From: Companilactobacillus furfuricola
GTDB taxonomy: Bacteria; Bacillota; Bacilli; Lactobacillales; Lactobacillaceae
NCBI RefSeq assembly: GCF_003946325.1
Contig: NZ_RHNT01000001.1
Span: forward strand, 62,001 to 126,000
Length of the DNA: 64,000 nucleotides
Direction of reading: 5' to 3'
Part shown: positions 16,536 to 26,268 of the stretch, piece by piece
Layout: each line of letters starts with the position of its first letter
How positions within the stretch are numbered: position 1 is the stretch's first letter
Translations under genes and position numbers: made by a program
The notes under the pieces: generated by a model
What the model was told of the DNA's origin: nothing
The model's input: the letters and a program-made list of their open reading frames with translations, nothing else
The model's database searches: none

Positions 16536-17243
16536 TTGTCATTTCAATTAGATGCAATAACTGTTATCGCTCGTTTAGTGTTAGCAACGATTATTTCTGG
16601 AGTGATCGGATATGATCGGGCTCAGAAACATCGTCCAGCCGGGATCAGAACCCATATCCTAGTTTGTCTAGGGGCTTGTATTATTGCTTTGATCCAAAAA
16701 GAAATTGGCTTCAATGCATTGGAAATTGCCAAGCAATATCCTCAATATAAAGGAATAGTCCGTGCAGATGATGCTCGTCTGATAGCTCAAGTAGTCAGTG
16801 GTATTGGCTTTTTGGGTGCAGGTACTATTATCGTTGAACATCATTCGATCAAGGGTTTAACAACTGCAGCAAGTCTTTGGGTCGTAGCCTGCTTAGGATT
16901 GGCAGTGGGTATGGGTAACTATATCATTGCCATAGCTAGTTTTGTCGTAGTCTATGGCGTGATCGCTTTTTTAAAAAGGATCGTTCGTGTGAGTCCTGTT
17001 CGTAATTTGGAGATCCAATATTTGGACAAAGCGGAGTTCAAGCAATTTATCAAAACATATTTTGCTGAGCAAGATATTGTCGTTAACAATGTCAGCTTTA
17101 AAGCTAATAAGCATGATGAACGCTATTTATACACCAGTACCTTTGAAGTAAAATTGCCCCGTAAATTAACTTATGTTAAAGTTGTTGAAGATTTGTCAAT
17201 GAACAACAATATTACGAGGGTCAACGCAGTTACACCTGGTTAA
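16536..17243 (+). CDS. MgtC/SapB family membrane protein
   Basis: A membrane protein of about 235 residues. Four to five hydrophobic segments occupy the first 150 residues, with the conserved GYDRAQKHRPAGIRTHILVC and GIGFLGAGTI blocks of MgtC, followed by a cytosolic ACT-like domain. The start is placed at TTG 16536, after AGAGG at 16521, because the in-frame TTG at 16500 would begin inside the upstream terminator. MgtC relatives are tied to magnesium limitation and ATP synthase control in other bacteria; here the role is unknown. Confidence 0.85.
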   Translation: MSFQLDAITVIARLVLATIISGVIGYDRAQKHRPAGIRTHILVCLGACIIALIQKEIGFNALEIAKQYPQYKGIVRADDARLIAQVVSGIGFLGAGTIIVEHHSIKGLTTAASLWVVACLGLAVGMGNYIIAIASFVVVYGVIAFLKRIVRVSPVRNLEIQYLDKAEFKQFIKTYFAEQDIVVNNVSFKANKHDERYLYTSTFEVKLPRKLTYVKVVEDLSMNNNITRVNAVTPG

Positions 17244-17274
17244 ATATTTTTAGACTTTTAGATTAGGGGATTTT

Positions 17275-17850
17275 ATGTTACTCACGGTTTTATTCGGGGA
17301 ATTACTAATTATTTCGATATTATTGTTACTAGTATTGGTCATCAAAATAAAGTGGATCCAAGTTACAGCTTTTGTTTTGATAGTATTGAGCTTCTTCTTT
17401 GCCGCTTATTACACTATCAATCCAACTATGATCCAATTCACTTCGACTTTTCCATATGTCGAGAAAATAGACACTGTCAAGGCAGATCTGAATGATAAAA
17501 AAGTCCAATTGTCGGTTGATGATTTTAAAGAGAGTGCCAAAGATTATGATTACGTTACTTACACTGAGTTAAGTCAAAATAATTCGCTCTATCAAGGGAA
17601 AATGATCAACCAGTGGGGTAGAGTCAAGAAGGTTATTGCTAATAATCATGTTGGTCGTGAACTAGTATTAGATCTAGATGAATCGAATTCATCCAGTTTG
17701 ATCCTGGTTGATTATCACTTGAGCGATTTAGCTAAAGGCATACCGAATGTGAAAGTGAATGATCGCATCAAAGTTTTCGGTGAAGGCTCTTCACAGGAAA
17801 ATGGTAATGGCAAGCCGGTAATAAATGCTCACTTCATCAAATATGAATAA
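17275..17850 (+). CDS. Membrane-anchored protein of unknown function
   Basis: 191 residues with two N-terminal membrane helices (about residues 2-22 and 28-50). The extracytoplasmic part of about 130 residues reads like a small beta-barrel (GKMINQWGRVKKVI, then LILVDYH and VNDRIKVFGEG), reminiscent of an OB-fold. It follows the MgtC gene by 31 bases and has AGGGGA before the ATG, so the two may share a transcript. I do not recognise a named family. Confidence 0.65.
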   Translation: MLLTVLFGELLIISILLLLVLVIKIKWIQVTAFVLIVLSFFFAAYYTINPTMIQFTSTFPYVEKIDTVKADLNDKKVQLSVDDFKESAKDYDYVTYTELSQNNSLYQGKMINQWGRVKKVIANNHVGRELVLDLDESNSSSLILVDYHLSDLAKGIPNVKVNDRIKVFGEGSSQENGNGKPVINAHFIKYE

Positions 17851-17881
17851 TCATGACTTCATGTATGTGAAGTCGCTAAAT

Positions 17882-17913
17882 AAAAAAAGTACCCCTTAAT
17901 CGGGTACTTTTTT
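17882..17913. terminator. Bidirectional terminator between convergent genes
   Basis: AAAAAGTACCC and GGGTACTTTTT pair across a 7-base loop. Confidence 0.9.
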
Positions 17914-17923
17914 ATTTAGCCTT

Positions 17924-18751
17924 TTAATTGCTGTGTTTTTTGATCCAATATAATATTTCTTCATAAATTTCCCACTTGCGGCTGGGTTCATTCAAAATTT
18001 CATGCATTAAATGTGGGTAGACGTGCAATTCTTTATCGGTTGATCCAAATTGTGGATAGATCGATAAAGAATCAGTCATAGGGATGATCCCATCGTTTAA
18101 ACCATGCAATAGTAAAATCGGATCAGTGATCTTTCCTAGATCACTTTTAAGTTGTTTTGAGCTGTCGATCAAGGTATTCATCAATCTGACGGTATATTCT
18201 TTCAAATTACGTGGATCCTCATTGTACTTCTTAGTTACGGTCGGATCTGAGTTCACGCCGTCGCCCAATTGATTTTTAACGTATGTGTCAGGATCGCCTG
18301 GCAATTTTTCGCCAAACTCGATCGATAGTGGATCAGTAGCGATAATGCCATCGACAACTCCAGGATATTTAGCAGCAAATTTTAAAACTGTATATCCTCC
18401 CATACTGTGGCCGAGAAGAAACGTTGGTAGGTCAGGGAATTGTTCTTTGGCGATGTCGACAATGATCTTGCAATCGTCGGGCAATTCCTCAGTGGAGGTC
18501 AAGTCGCCACGTTTGCCTTCTGATTTACCGTGTCCTCTTTGATCATACCGGAAGACATTCATGTGATGAGTCAAGAAGAAATTTGCCAAAGTCTCATATC
18601 TTCCCGAATGTTCGGCTAATCCGTGCGCGATAACGATATTTGCGTAGGGAAAGTCTGTTAAGTCAGTATGTTGATACAAATTGATGCCTTTAGTTGATGA
18701 TTTAACCATCTCTTCAAAATGCCTGCTTAAATTTCTATCTACAAAATCCAT
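17924..18751 (-). CDS. Monoacylglycerol lipase-like alpha/beta hydrolase
   Basis: A serine hydrolase of 275 residues of the lysophospholipase/monoacylglycerol lipase type. IVIAHGLAEHSGRY forms the oxyanion loop, RYDQRGHGKSEGKRG is the diagnostic strand-turn of this subfamily, GHSMGG holds the nucleophile, HGLNDGIIPM the Asp, and HLMHEILNEPSR the His. There is no signal peptide. The likely substrates are monoglycerides or lysophospholipids, by family. It is a single-gene unit facing the preceding operon. Confidence 0.88.
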   Translation of the reverse strand: MDFVDRNLSRHFEEMVKSSTKGINLYQHTDLTDFPYANIVIAHGLAEHSGRYETLANFFLTHHMNVFRYDQRGHGKSEGKRGDLTSTEELPDDCKIIVDIAKEQFPDLPTFLLGHSMGGYTVLKFAAKYPGVVDGIIATDPLSIEFGEKLPGDPDTYVKNQLGDGVNSDPTVTKKYNEDPRNLKEYTVRLMNTLIDSSKQLKSDLGKITDPILLLHGLNDGIIPMTDSLSIYPQFGSTDKELHVYPHLMHEILNEPSRKWEIYEEILYWIKKHSN

Positions 18752-18810
18752 AATTACACTCCCTTGAAATCGTTTTACTTCTACCTCAAGTCAATGGTAC
18801 TCCAGATTTA

Positions 18811-18848
18811 GGCAAAACAAAACACCGTTCAAAAATTGAATGGTGTCC
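18811..18848 (-). terminator. Terminator after SPJ_0845-like gene
   Basis: On the minus strand ACACCATTCAA pairs with TTGAACGGTGT, followed by a T-rich tract. Confidence 0.75.
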
Positions 18849-18936
18849 TTGAAAACTATCAAAAGGGTTTTGTGTTTAGAATTAGTGTAATTATTGAAAT
18901 ACAGTGCAATTCAGGCAGGTTGCAGTGTTTTCAAAA

Positions 18937-19089
18937 TTATTCTTTTTCTTTTGAATCTTTTGTTTTTTTAGAAGATTTCTTATCTGCAGAATCTACACGT
19001 TCTACATTTTCTTTAACATCATCGGGAAGTGAGGCAAATTTATCAAATAAACTTCCAAAATCATTTTCACGTTTCACTGTTAAGCCCAT
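18937..19089 (-). CDS. Small conserved protein, SPJ_0845-like
   Basis: A 50-residue protein beginning MGLTVKRENDFGSLFDKFAS, then LPDD, and ending in a Lys- and Ser-rich tail. It resembles the short SPJ_0845 family found across Lactobacillales, for which no function is known. Support comes from AAGGGG about 9 bases before the ATG, amphipathic coding composition, and a terminator downstream. It is divergent from uvrC. Confidence 0.7.
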   Translation of the reverse strand: MGLTVKRENDFGSLFDKFASLPDDVKENVERVDSADKKSSKKTKDSKEKE

Positions 19090-19241
19090 CGGTATCAGCC
19101 CCTTTCAGGTTTATTAGCTTTTCTTTATCTTTAAAGTCATTATAGACCGTTTGGCGAAAAATCTCAATTGCTTGCAACTATCTTAGATAAGATTAAAATA
19201 ATATAAGCGTATTTAAGTTAATTATGAAATGAGGGAACAAA

Positions 19242-21059
19242 TTGGCAACTGAATATCTTGAACACAAATTAAGTCTCTTGCCCGCTCGTCCCGGTTGTTA
19301 CCTGATGAAGGATATCAATTCCAAGATCATTTATGTTGGAAAGGCTAAAAATCTCAAGAATCGTGTCCGCTCATATTTTAAGAGCTCACACGAGGGAAAG
19401 ACAGCAAAATTAGTTTCAGAGATCAGAGATTTTGAAACCATCATTACTTCAAACGATAAAGAAGCGTTTTTGCTAGAAATCACTTTGATCCAAAAACACC
19501 AACCTTATTACAATATTCGTTTGAAAAAGGGAACTGGTTATCCATACATTAAGATAACTAATGAGCGTGATCCGAAGATGGAGATCACCGGTCAGATCAA
19601 AAAGGACGGAGCTTATTATTTTGGACCATATCCTAATGTTTATGCAGCATCAGGAACTTTGAATTTCTTACAAAAAGTTTATCCATTAAGAAGATGTCAA
19701 GGTCATCTGGGACGTCCGTGCCTTTATTATCACATGGGACAATGTTTAGGAGCTTGTTTTAAAGAAGTTCCTGAAGAAAAATACCAGAAACAAATTGAAA
19801 AGATCAAACGATTTCTCGATGGCAATGTCGGTGAAGTGAAGGCTTCCTTGAAGCAAAAGATGATGACAGCAGCTAAGAACCGTGAATATGAACGGGCAGC
19901 CGAATTACGCGATCAAATACAGTATATCGAAGCCACGGTTGAAAAGCAGAAGATCATCTCTAATGATTCGACACCAAGAGATATATTTAATTATTACGTG
20001 GAAAAAGGCTGGATCTCGATCCAAGTATTTTTCATTCGCCAAGCACGTTTAATGAAACGAGAGAAACGTATCTTTGCGTGTGTTAATTCACCTGAAGAAG
20101 AATTGTCGACTTTCATCCTGCAGTTTTATAACCGTAAAAATCAAGTTTTGCCTAGAGAGATCTTAGTCCCTGACAATATTGATAAAGATACGCTGTCAGA
20201 AGTTCTAGACGTTCCTTTTAGAACTCCACAGCGTGGTCAAAAGAAAGCCTTGATGGATATGGCAGCCGATAATTCTAAATTAGTTTTACAAGAGAAGTTC
20301 CGCTTGATGGAATTAGACAATCGCCAAACGTACGGAGCTCAAGAACAAATTTTTCAAGCTTTAGGATTACCTTATGGTCATGTGATCGAATCATTTGACC
20401 ACTCACACATTCAAGGAACTAATCCTGTTTCAGCGATGGTCGTTTTTCAGGATGGTCGCCCTGAGAAGAGTATGTACCGAAAATATAAGATCAAGGATGA
20501 ATTAGAAGACCATTCTGGGGCCGATGAAGCTGCCAATACGCGTGAGGTCATTTATCGTCGATATTCACGTCTCTTGAAAGAAGAGAAGAATTTGCCTGAC
20601 CTCATTTTGATGGATGGTGGTATCATCGAATTACGGGCAGTCATGGATGTCTTGAACAATGAACTCGGGATCAACATTCCGGTTGCCGGGATGGTCAAAG
20701 ATAACCACCATAATACTTCGCATTTGATTTATGGTGAGGAAGGCCATGCTGTTACTTTAGACCAAAAGAGCCAAGGATTTTACTTGTTACAACGGATCCA
20801 AGATGAAGTCCATCGTTTTGCCATTACCTTCCAAAGAAAGACACGCAGCAAAAATGCTTTATCATCACAACTTGATAATATCCAAGGAGTAGGTCCAAAG
20901 ACGCGGACTAAATTGTTGAAGAAGTATGGTTCCGTCAAAAAAATCAAAGAAGCTCCCTTACAAGATATTATTGATCTCGGTATCCCACAAACCACTGCTC
21001 AAACTATTAAGATCACTTTGAGTAATATTGAGACACATAAGAAGTACAAAAAAATGTAA
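19242..21059 (+). CDS. uvrC: Excinuclease ABC subunit C
   Basis: The nuclease that makes both incisions in UvrABC nucleotide excision repair. It has 605 residues, the usual length. The order is an N-terminal GIY-YIG domain (PGCYLMKD, then IIYVGKAKNLKNRV), a Cys-containing linker (CQGHLGRPCLYYHMGQC), a UVR motif near residues 200-235, an RNase H-like domain (ESFDHSHIQG, LILMDGG), and a C-terminal helix-hairpin-helix pair (NIQGVGPKTRTKLLKKYG). The start is a TTG with GAGGGAAC 5 bases upstream. Confidence 0.97.
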   Translation: MATEYLEHKLSLLPARPGCYLMKDINSKIIYVGKAKNLKNRVRSYFKSSHEGKTAKLVSEIRDFETIITSNDKEAFLLEITLIQKHQPYYNIRLKKGTGYPYIKITNERDPKMEITGQIKKDGAYYFGPYPNVYAASGTLNFLQKVYPLRRCQGHLGRPCLYYHMGQCLGACFKEVPEEKYQKQIEKIKRFLDGNVGEVKASLKQKMMTAAKNREYERAAELRDQIQYIEATVEKQKIISNDSTPRDIFNYYVEKGWISIQVFFIRQARLMKREKRIFACVNSPEEELSTFILQFYNRKNQVLPREILVPDNIDKDTLSEVLDVPFRTPQRGQKKALMDMAADNSKLVLQEKFRLMELDNRQTYGAQEQIFQALGLPYGHVIESFDHSHIQGTNPVSAMVVFQDGRPEKSMYRKYKIKDELEDHSGADEAANTREVIYRRYSRLLKEEKNLPDLILMDGGIIELRAVMDVLNNELGINIPVAGMVKDNHHNTSHLIYGEEGHAVTLDQKSQGFYLLQRIQDEVHRFAITFQRKTRSKNALSSQLDNIQGVGPKTRTKLLKKYGSVKKIKEAPLQDIIDLGIPQTTAQTIKITLSNIETHKKYKKM

Positions 21060-21100
21060 AAAAGTCAGCTTTCTCAAAATGAGATCGCTGACTTTTTTTA
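21058..21100. terminator. Bidirectional terminator between uvrC and fruA
   Basis: AAAGTCAGC (21061-21069) pairs with GCTGACTTT (21087-21095), with TCTC/GAGA inside, and A and T runs on both sides. Confidence 0.9.
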
Positions 21101-21110
21101 ACATGATAGA

Positions 21111-23072
21111 TTATTTGTTTGCTGTTGCAGGATTTTTGGCAGGTTTCCAAATTCCATAGATAACACCGGCGATAATAGCACCGATCAAGACTGCAACGAC
21201 ATAAAGTAGTGGGTGATTTGCTAACAAGGTTACGAAAATACCACCATGTGGAGCTGGGACATTTACGTGCCATAATTGCGTCAAGCCACCACCGATGGCT
21301 GAACCGATCACACTTGAGACGATAACGTGAAGTGGATCAGCAGCAGCAAATGGGATAGCACCTTCAGTGATGAAGGAAATACCCAATACGTAGTTAGAAA
21401 GACCAGCTTGTCTTTCTTGTTCAGTAAATTTATTCTTCCAGAAAGTTGTTGCGATCGCAATTGCAAGAGGTGGGATCATACCACCAACCATTACGGCGGC
21501 CATTAGTGCACCATCTTGTGTAGCAGTAAATGTACCGATCGCAAAAGTATAAGCAGCTTTATTGAAAGGACCACCCATATCAACCGACATCATTCCGGCA
21601 AGCAATGCACCGAGGATAACGGCATTTCCAGTACCCATAGATTCAAGGAAACTAGTAATTGCATGGTTGACGATAGCAAAGACTGGGTCAACAGCGAAGT
21701 ACATAATAGCACCGGTAGCTAGTAGACCAAGCACTGGATAAAGCAAGATAGGTTTAAGGCCATCCAGTGACTTAGGCAAGTTCTTCAGCAACTTCTTTAG
21801 TAAAACGACGATCCAACCAGCAATAAAACCAGCTAAAAGACCACCGATGAATCCGGCAGGACTCTTTGAAGCAACAACTGAAGCACTAACTTGAGAAGCC
21901 ATATATCCACCTACAAAACCTGGTAGGAGGGCAGGACGATCACCGATCGACTCGGCGATGTAAGCTGCTAAAACAGGGATCAAGAAGCTAAATGCATAGT
22001 TACCAACGTGATTAAAGAATAAGAACCACTGTGAATTAGAACCAACGGCAGGTTCAAGCAAGAACGAAAGTGCCATTAAAATACCACCACCGACAACGAA
22101 TGGAAGCATATTAGAAATACCATTCATTAGATCGGCATAGATCTTAGACCAGAGCGACTTCTTCTCGGTTGATTGTTCTGTTTCGCTACTACCACCTTCT
22201 GAATGGAAAACAGGAGCTTTTTGTTCAACGGCAAGGTTGATCAATTCATCAGATTTGTTGATACCATCAGTTACCGGACGATTGACTAAATGCTTGCCAT
22301 CAAATCTTGGCATGTCAACTTTCTTATCAGCAGCAATGATAACACCATCTGCCCGTTTGATATCATCAGCGGTCAACAGATGTTTAACACCTTCTGAACC
22401 GTTGGTTTCAACTTTGATGTCAACGCCTAATTTTTCGGCATGTTCTTTCAAAGCGGCTTCCGCCATGTACGTGTGAGCGATTCCGGTAGGGCAGGCGGTA
22501 ACAGCGACAATAAAAGGCTTTTTATCGGCTGAGTTTGCTGTTTCTTGGGCTGCTTTAGCTGCAGCTGCTTGTTTAGCTTTTTCTTTTTCTTCTTTGGCTT
22601 TTTCCTTGGCTTCTTTTTCATCCATAGCGTCGCTGAATAATTTTTGAACTTCATCAGCAGTGGTAGCCTTTTTTAAGTTAGCTACGAGGTCAGGATTGAT
22701 CAGTAGTGATGAGAGAGCGGCCAAAGCTTGCAAATGCAAGTTGTCGGCGCCATCTGGTGCGGCAATCATGAAGAATAAGAAAGTTGGCTGTCCATCCAGT
22801 GATTGATAGTCGATCCCAGCTTGACTTTTGGCAAAAAGTACTGTTGCACGTTTAACTGCTTTATCACGAGCATGGGGCATGGCGATCCCATCACCAATAC
22901 CGGTACTAGTTTGTGCTTCACGTTTTAAAATGTCGCTTTTGTATAATTCTTTATCATCAATGACCCCAACGTCATAATATTTGCTGACCATTTCATCTAT
23001 AGCTTCTTCTTTAGTGGTAGCCTTAAGATCCATGATCATAGCATCTTTTAGAAGTAATTCCTTAAGATCCAT
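21111..23072 (-). CDS. fruA: PTS fructose transporter EIIABC
   Basis: Imports fructose as fructose 1-phosphate. It has 653 residues in the order EIIA (phosphorylated His67 in AMPHARD), an Ala/Lys/Glu-rich linker at about 150-182, EIIB (Cys194 in VTACPTGIAHT), and EIIC with about ten membrane segments from residue 310. The linker is long and charged, with repeated KEKAK-like units. It is the last gene of fruRKA; fruK ends 12 bases before its start. Confidence 0.96.
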   Translation of the reverse strand: MDLKELLLKDAMIMDLKATTKEEAIDEMVSKYYDVGVIDDKELYKSDILKREAQTSTGIGDGIAMPHARDKAVKRATVLFAKSQAGIDYQSLDGQPTFLFFMIAAPDGADNLHLQALAALSSLLINPDLVANLKKATTADEVQKLFSDAMDEKEAKEKAKEEKEKAKQAAAAKAAQETANSADKKPFIVAVTACPTGIAHTYMAEAALKEHAEKLGVDIKVETNGSEGVKHLLTADDIKRADGVIIAADKKVDMPRFDGKHLVNRPVTDGINKSDELINLAVEQKAPVFHSEGGSSETEQSTEKKSLWSKIYADLMNGISNMLPFVVGGGILMALSFLLEPAVGSNSQWFLFFNHVGNYAFSFLIPVLAAYIAESIGDRPALLPGFVGGYMASQVSASVVASKSPAGFIGGLLAGFIAGWIVVLLKKLLKNLPKSLDGLKPILLYPVLGLLATGAIMYFAVDPVFAIVNHAITSFLESMGTGNAVILGALLAGMMSVDMGGPFNKAAYTFAIGTFTATQDGALMAAVMVGGMIPPLAIAIATTFWKNKFTEQERQAGLSNYVLGISFITEGAIPFAAADPLHVIVSSVIGSAIGGGLTQLWHVNVPAPHGGIFVTLLANHPLLYVVAVLIGAIIAGVIYGIWKPAKNPATANK

Positions 23073-23084
23073 CGATTTCTCCTC

Positions 23085-24008
23085 CTAATTAACTTCAGTT
23101 ATATTAATAGCTTGATAAACTTCGTCAATTTTTGATTTTATTGCAATATCTTGACTGAATGCTGTAGCAGATCCGCAAGCAGCTCCAATGTGGAAACTTT
23201 CGATCGGATCGTTAGTTTTCATAAATGTACCCACAAAACCAGCAATCATCGAATCTCCGGCACCAACTGAATTGATGACTGTTCCTTTAGGTGCGTTAGC
23301 TTTGAAGACTTTATCGTTTGTAACTAACAAAGCTCCATCTCCAGCCATTGAAACGAGCACGTGTTTTGCGCCCTTATCAAGAAGTTTTCGAGCATTTTCA
23401 ACGATATCTTGTTCGTCTTTAAAGGTAGTATTGAATAAGTCTGCTAATTCATGATTGTTAGGTTTAACTACTAGGGGATGAAGTGGCAGAGTGTCGAGCA
23501 ACGCTTGACCAGTAGTATCGATCACGAAATCGGCGCCTTGTTCTTGAATCATTTTGGCGATATCCAAGTAAAAAGTAGTTTCAACGTTTTTTGGCAAACT
23601 GCCTGACATGATCACCACGTCACCTTGACCAACTGATTTAAGTTGATTGAGGAATTGTTCTTTTTCTAAATCTGTGATTTCTGGACCAGTACCGTTGATC
23701 TCAGTTTCTTCATTTTGCTTCACAGCATTAATTTTCACGTTGATCCGTGTATCGTCTTTGACTTGAGTGAAGCTGGTTTTCAATTGATGCTGCTGCAACA
23801 GATTTTCAAACATTTGACCAGTTGCGCCACCAACAAAGCCTAAGGCGGTTGATTGAAGTGCTAGTTCGTTTAAGATACGAGAAACGTTAACGCCTTTTCC
23901 TCCAGGTAATTTCACATCGCTTTTCGTGCGATTGACTTCGCCAACGTTCATCTTGTCGAGTTGCAAAACATAGTCGATAGATGGGTTAGCTGTGATAGTG
24001 TAAATCAA
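23085..24008 (-). CDS. fruK: 1-phosphofructokinase
   Basis: Phosphorylates fructose 1-phosphate to fructose 1,6-bisphosphate. A PfkB/ribokinase family member of 307 residues: GGKGVNVSRIL near residue 40, GSLPKNV near 132, and the catalytic NSVGAGDSMIAGF near 250. It abuts fruR directly (stop and start adjacent) and precedes fruA, so it is part of one operon. Confidence 0.96.
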   Translation of the reverse strand: MIYTITANPSIDYVLQLDKMNVGEVNRTKSDVKLPGGKGVNVSRILNELALQSTALGFVGGATGQMFENLLQQHQLKTSFTQVKDDTRINVKINAVKQNEETEINGTGPEITDLEKEQFLNQLKSVGQGDVVIMSGSLPKNVETTFYLDIAKMIQEQGADFVIDTTGQALLDTLPLHPLVVKPNNHELADLFNTTFKDEQDIVENARKLLDKGAKHVLVSMAGDGALLVTNDKVFKANAPKGTVINSVGAGDSMIAGFVGTFMKTNDPIESFHIGAACGSATAFSQDIAIKSKIDEVYQAINITEVN

Positions 24009-24761
24009 TTATTTAGCCTCCAAAACTTTGGTGTATTTTTTGATTTTTTCTAAAGTATTGCTTGGCAATTCATTGGTGATCAAGGTCGCTTCATTCAAAT
24101 TTGCAAAACGACTGAAACTGACTTGGCCACATTTGGAGCTATCTGCTACGATGAACTGCTCGTGAGAATTTTGTAAAGCAATTTCTTTAGTCGCTGATTC
24201 CTCGGGATCTGGAGTCGTAAAACCGTCTTTGATCGAGAAACCGTTAGTTCCGATAAAGGCTTTATCAAAGTGGTAGTTTCCTAAAGCCTTGGTCATACTA
24301 GAGCCAACTAGCGCCTTCGTGCTAGCTTTGAGACGGCCGCCAGGAACAAAGGTCTCAACTTGGTAATCAGCTAATGTCGAGGCATTATCGACACTGTTAG
24401 TGACGACTAACAAATTAGACGCCTTTGCCAGGTATGGGATAAGAGCTTGCACAGTAGTACCGGCATCGAGAAAAATAATTTCGTTACTTTGTACTAGTTC
24501 ACCAGCGAGTCGGCCGATCTGAGCTTTTTCATCTGGGTGAGCTGCGATCTTTTGCGATAGAGCGGGTTCATCATGTAACGAGACAATACTTTGAGCACCG
24601 CCATAAATGCGGAGCAACTTATGGCATTCCTCAAGATCTTGTAAATCTCTTCGCAAGGTAGACTCTGATGCACCAGTCAACGGGATTAAATCTTGCAGCT
24701 TCACAATATTATGAAGCTGTAGTTGTTGAAGAATAATTTGATGTCTTTCTTCGGTAAGCAC
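24009..24761 (-). CDS. fruR: DeoR family regulator of the fructose operon
   Basis: A transcription factor of 250 residues: an N-terminal DeoR helix-turn-helix (LIPLTGASESTLRRDLQDLE) and a C-terminal sugar-phosphate domain with DAGTT and IGTNGFS motifs. It is expected to sense fructose 1-phosphate. It starts at GTG with AGGAGG just upstream. It is first in fruRKA, and a run of 10-bp repeats lies before it, so it probably controls its own operon. Confidence 0.93.
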   Translation of the reverse strand: MLTEERHQIILQQLQLHNIVKLQDLIPLTGASESTLRRDLQDLEECHKLLRIYGGAQSIVSLHDEPALSQKIAAHPDEKAQIGRLAGELVQSNEIIFLDAGTTVQALIPYLAKASNLLVVTNSVDNASTLADYQVETFVPGGRLKASTKALVGSSMTKALGNYHFDKAFIGTNGFSIKDGFTTPDPEESATKEIALQNSHEQFIVADSSKCGQVSFSRFANLNEATLITNELPSNTLEKIKKYTKVLEAK

Positions 24762-24790
24762 TTACACACACCTCCTGAAATAATAATACA

Positions 24791-24860
24791 TCAAATTCGT
24801 TCAAAATCAATCATAATCTTTCAAAAACATTCAAAGTATTTCAAATACCTTCACGAATAA
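24791..24860 (-). promoter_or_regulatory. Array of 10-bp direct repeats, probable FruR operator
   Basis: On the plus strand TCAAA recurs at 24791, 24801, 24821, 24831 and 24841, with degenerate units at 24811 (TCATA) and 24851 (TCACG). That is seven units in exact 10-base register, all on one face of the helix. DeoR-type FruR proteins are known to use such decamer repeats. A candidate promoter reading into fruR (TTGATT, 16-base spacer, TATTAT) overlaps the near end of the array. Confidence 0.75.
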
Positions 24861-24972
24861 ATTAAAATTGTAGACAGGCATTTGTGTTTTGAAGTATTAT
24901 GAATAGTGTTTTTGTGCTAGAATTTAAAAATGATAATCAAATTAATAACAATAGGTAGAAAGGAGGGGTCAG

Positions 24973-26247
24973 ATGTTTGTTGATAATGTAAAAATTACCG
25001 TTCGTTCCGGTAAAGGTGGCGACGGTTCGGTCGCTTTTCGACATGAAAAATATGTTCCCCTTGGTGGACCTGCTGGTGGCGATGGAGGCCGCGGCGGTGA
25101 CATTATCTTACGTGCTGATGAAGGCATGAATACTTTAATGGACTTTAGATACAAACGTATCTTTAAGGCTGATCCTGGTCAAAATGGTCAGATCAAAGGG
25201 ATGTATGGACGTAAAGCTGATCCTGTTTATATTGCTGTACCGACTGGTACCGCAGTATTTGACGAAGAAACTGGTCAATTGATCGGAGACTTGGTTGATA
25301 ATAAGCAAGAATTAGTTGTTGCAAAAGGTGGAAAAGGTGGACGTGGAAACATTCACTTTGCCAATTCCAAGAATCGTGCTCCTGAGATCGCCGAAAATGG
25401 TGAACCAGGACAAGAAAAACAAATCCGCTTAGAATTAAGATTGATTGCTGATGTCGGTCTTGTTGGTTTTCCTTCTGTTGGTAAATCAACGCTATTGTCA
25501 GTTGCAACTTCAGCTAAGCCTAAAATTGCTGCATATCGTTTCACAACGTTAAATCCTAACTTAGGAATGGTTAAACTAGATAATGGTAATGACTTCGTTA
25601 TTGCTGATCTTCCAGGATTGATCGAAGGAGCTTCCAATGGAGTTGGATTAGGAATCCAATTTTTACGGCACGTAGAGAGAACTCGAGTTATTTTGCATCT
25701 AGTAGATATGGATCCAGAAAACGGTCGAGATCCATACACTGATTACTTGGCGATCCGTAAAGAACTAGGGACTTACGATGAGAATATTTTAAGTCGGCCA
25801 GAAATAATCGTTCCTACTAAATTAGATGTTTCAGGTGCTGATGAAAGATTAGCTGAATTTGAGCAAAAGTTACCTGAGGATAGTGATATTTTTGCTATTT
25901 CTAGTATTCAACATATCGGGATCAAAGCATTACTTGATCACACTAGTGAAGTATTGTCCAAGACAGCACCAATTCATTTTGATGTTCAAAGCGATGAAAC
26001 CGTTGAGTATAATTATCAACCTAAGGCTGATAAGTTTAAGGTACACCGGACTGGTGAACATGACTTTGAAGTTACTGGTGACGAAGTTGAGAGACTTCTA
26101 CAAATCAGTAATTTGGATCATCAAGATGGAATTATGAGATTTGCTAGAAAGCTTAAGGGTATGGGCATCGAAGAAGCCTTGATCGATGCTGGCGCTCAAA
26201 CAGGAGATTCTGTCACGATACTCGACTTTACTTTCGAGTTTATTTAG
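24973..26247 (+). CDS. obgE: GTPase Obg
   Basis: An essential ribosome-associated GTPase acting in 50S assembly and stress control. It has 424 residues: a Gly-rich Obg fold (about 1-158, with [11 protein letters not shown]), a G domain ([25 protein letters not shown]), and a C-terminal OCT domain from about residue 350. AAAGGAGG precedes the ATG. It opens a plus-strand run through the LapA gene. Confidence 0.97.
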   Translation: MFVDNVKITVRSGKGGDGSVAFRHEKYVPLGGPAGGDGGRGGDIILRADEGMNTLMDFRYKRIFKADPGQNGQIKGMYGRKADPVYIAVPTGTAVFDEETGQLIGDLVDNKQELVVAKGGKGGRGNIHFANSKNRAPEIAENGEPGQEKQIRLELRLIADVGLVGFPSVGKSTLLSVATSAKPKIAAYRFTTLNPNLGMVKLDNGNDFVIADLPGLIEGASNGVGLGIQFLRHVERTRVILHLVDMDPENGRDPYTDYLAIRKELGTYDENILSRPEIIVPTKLDVSGADERLAEFEQKLPEDSDIFAISSIQHIGIKALLDHTSEVLSKTAPIHFDVQSDETVEYNYQPKADKFKVHRTGEHDFEVTGDEVERLLQISNLDHQDGIMRFARKLKGMGIEEALIDAGAQTGDSVTILDFTFEFI

Positions 26248-26268
26248 TTATTTAGGGGTAATTATATT

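Noticed and set aside
18836-19117. Plus-strand frame of 93 codons upstream of uvrC
   Set aside because: The opposite strand carries a better supported 50-residue gene with ribosome binding site, family resemblance and terminator.
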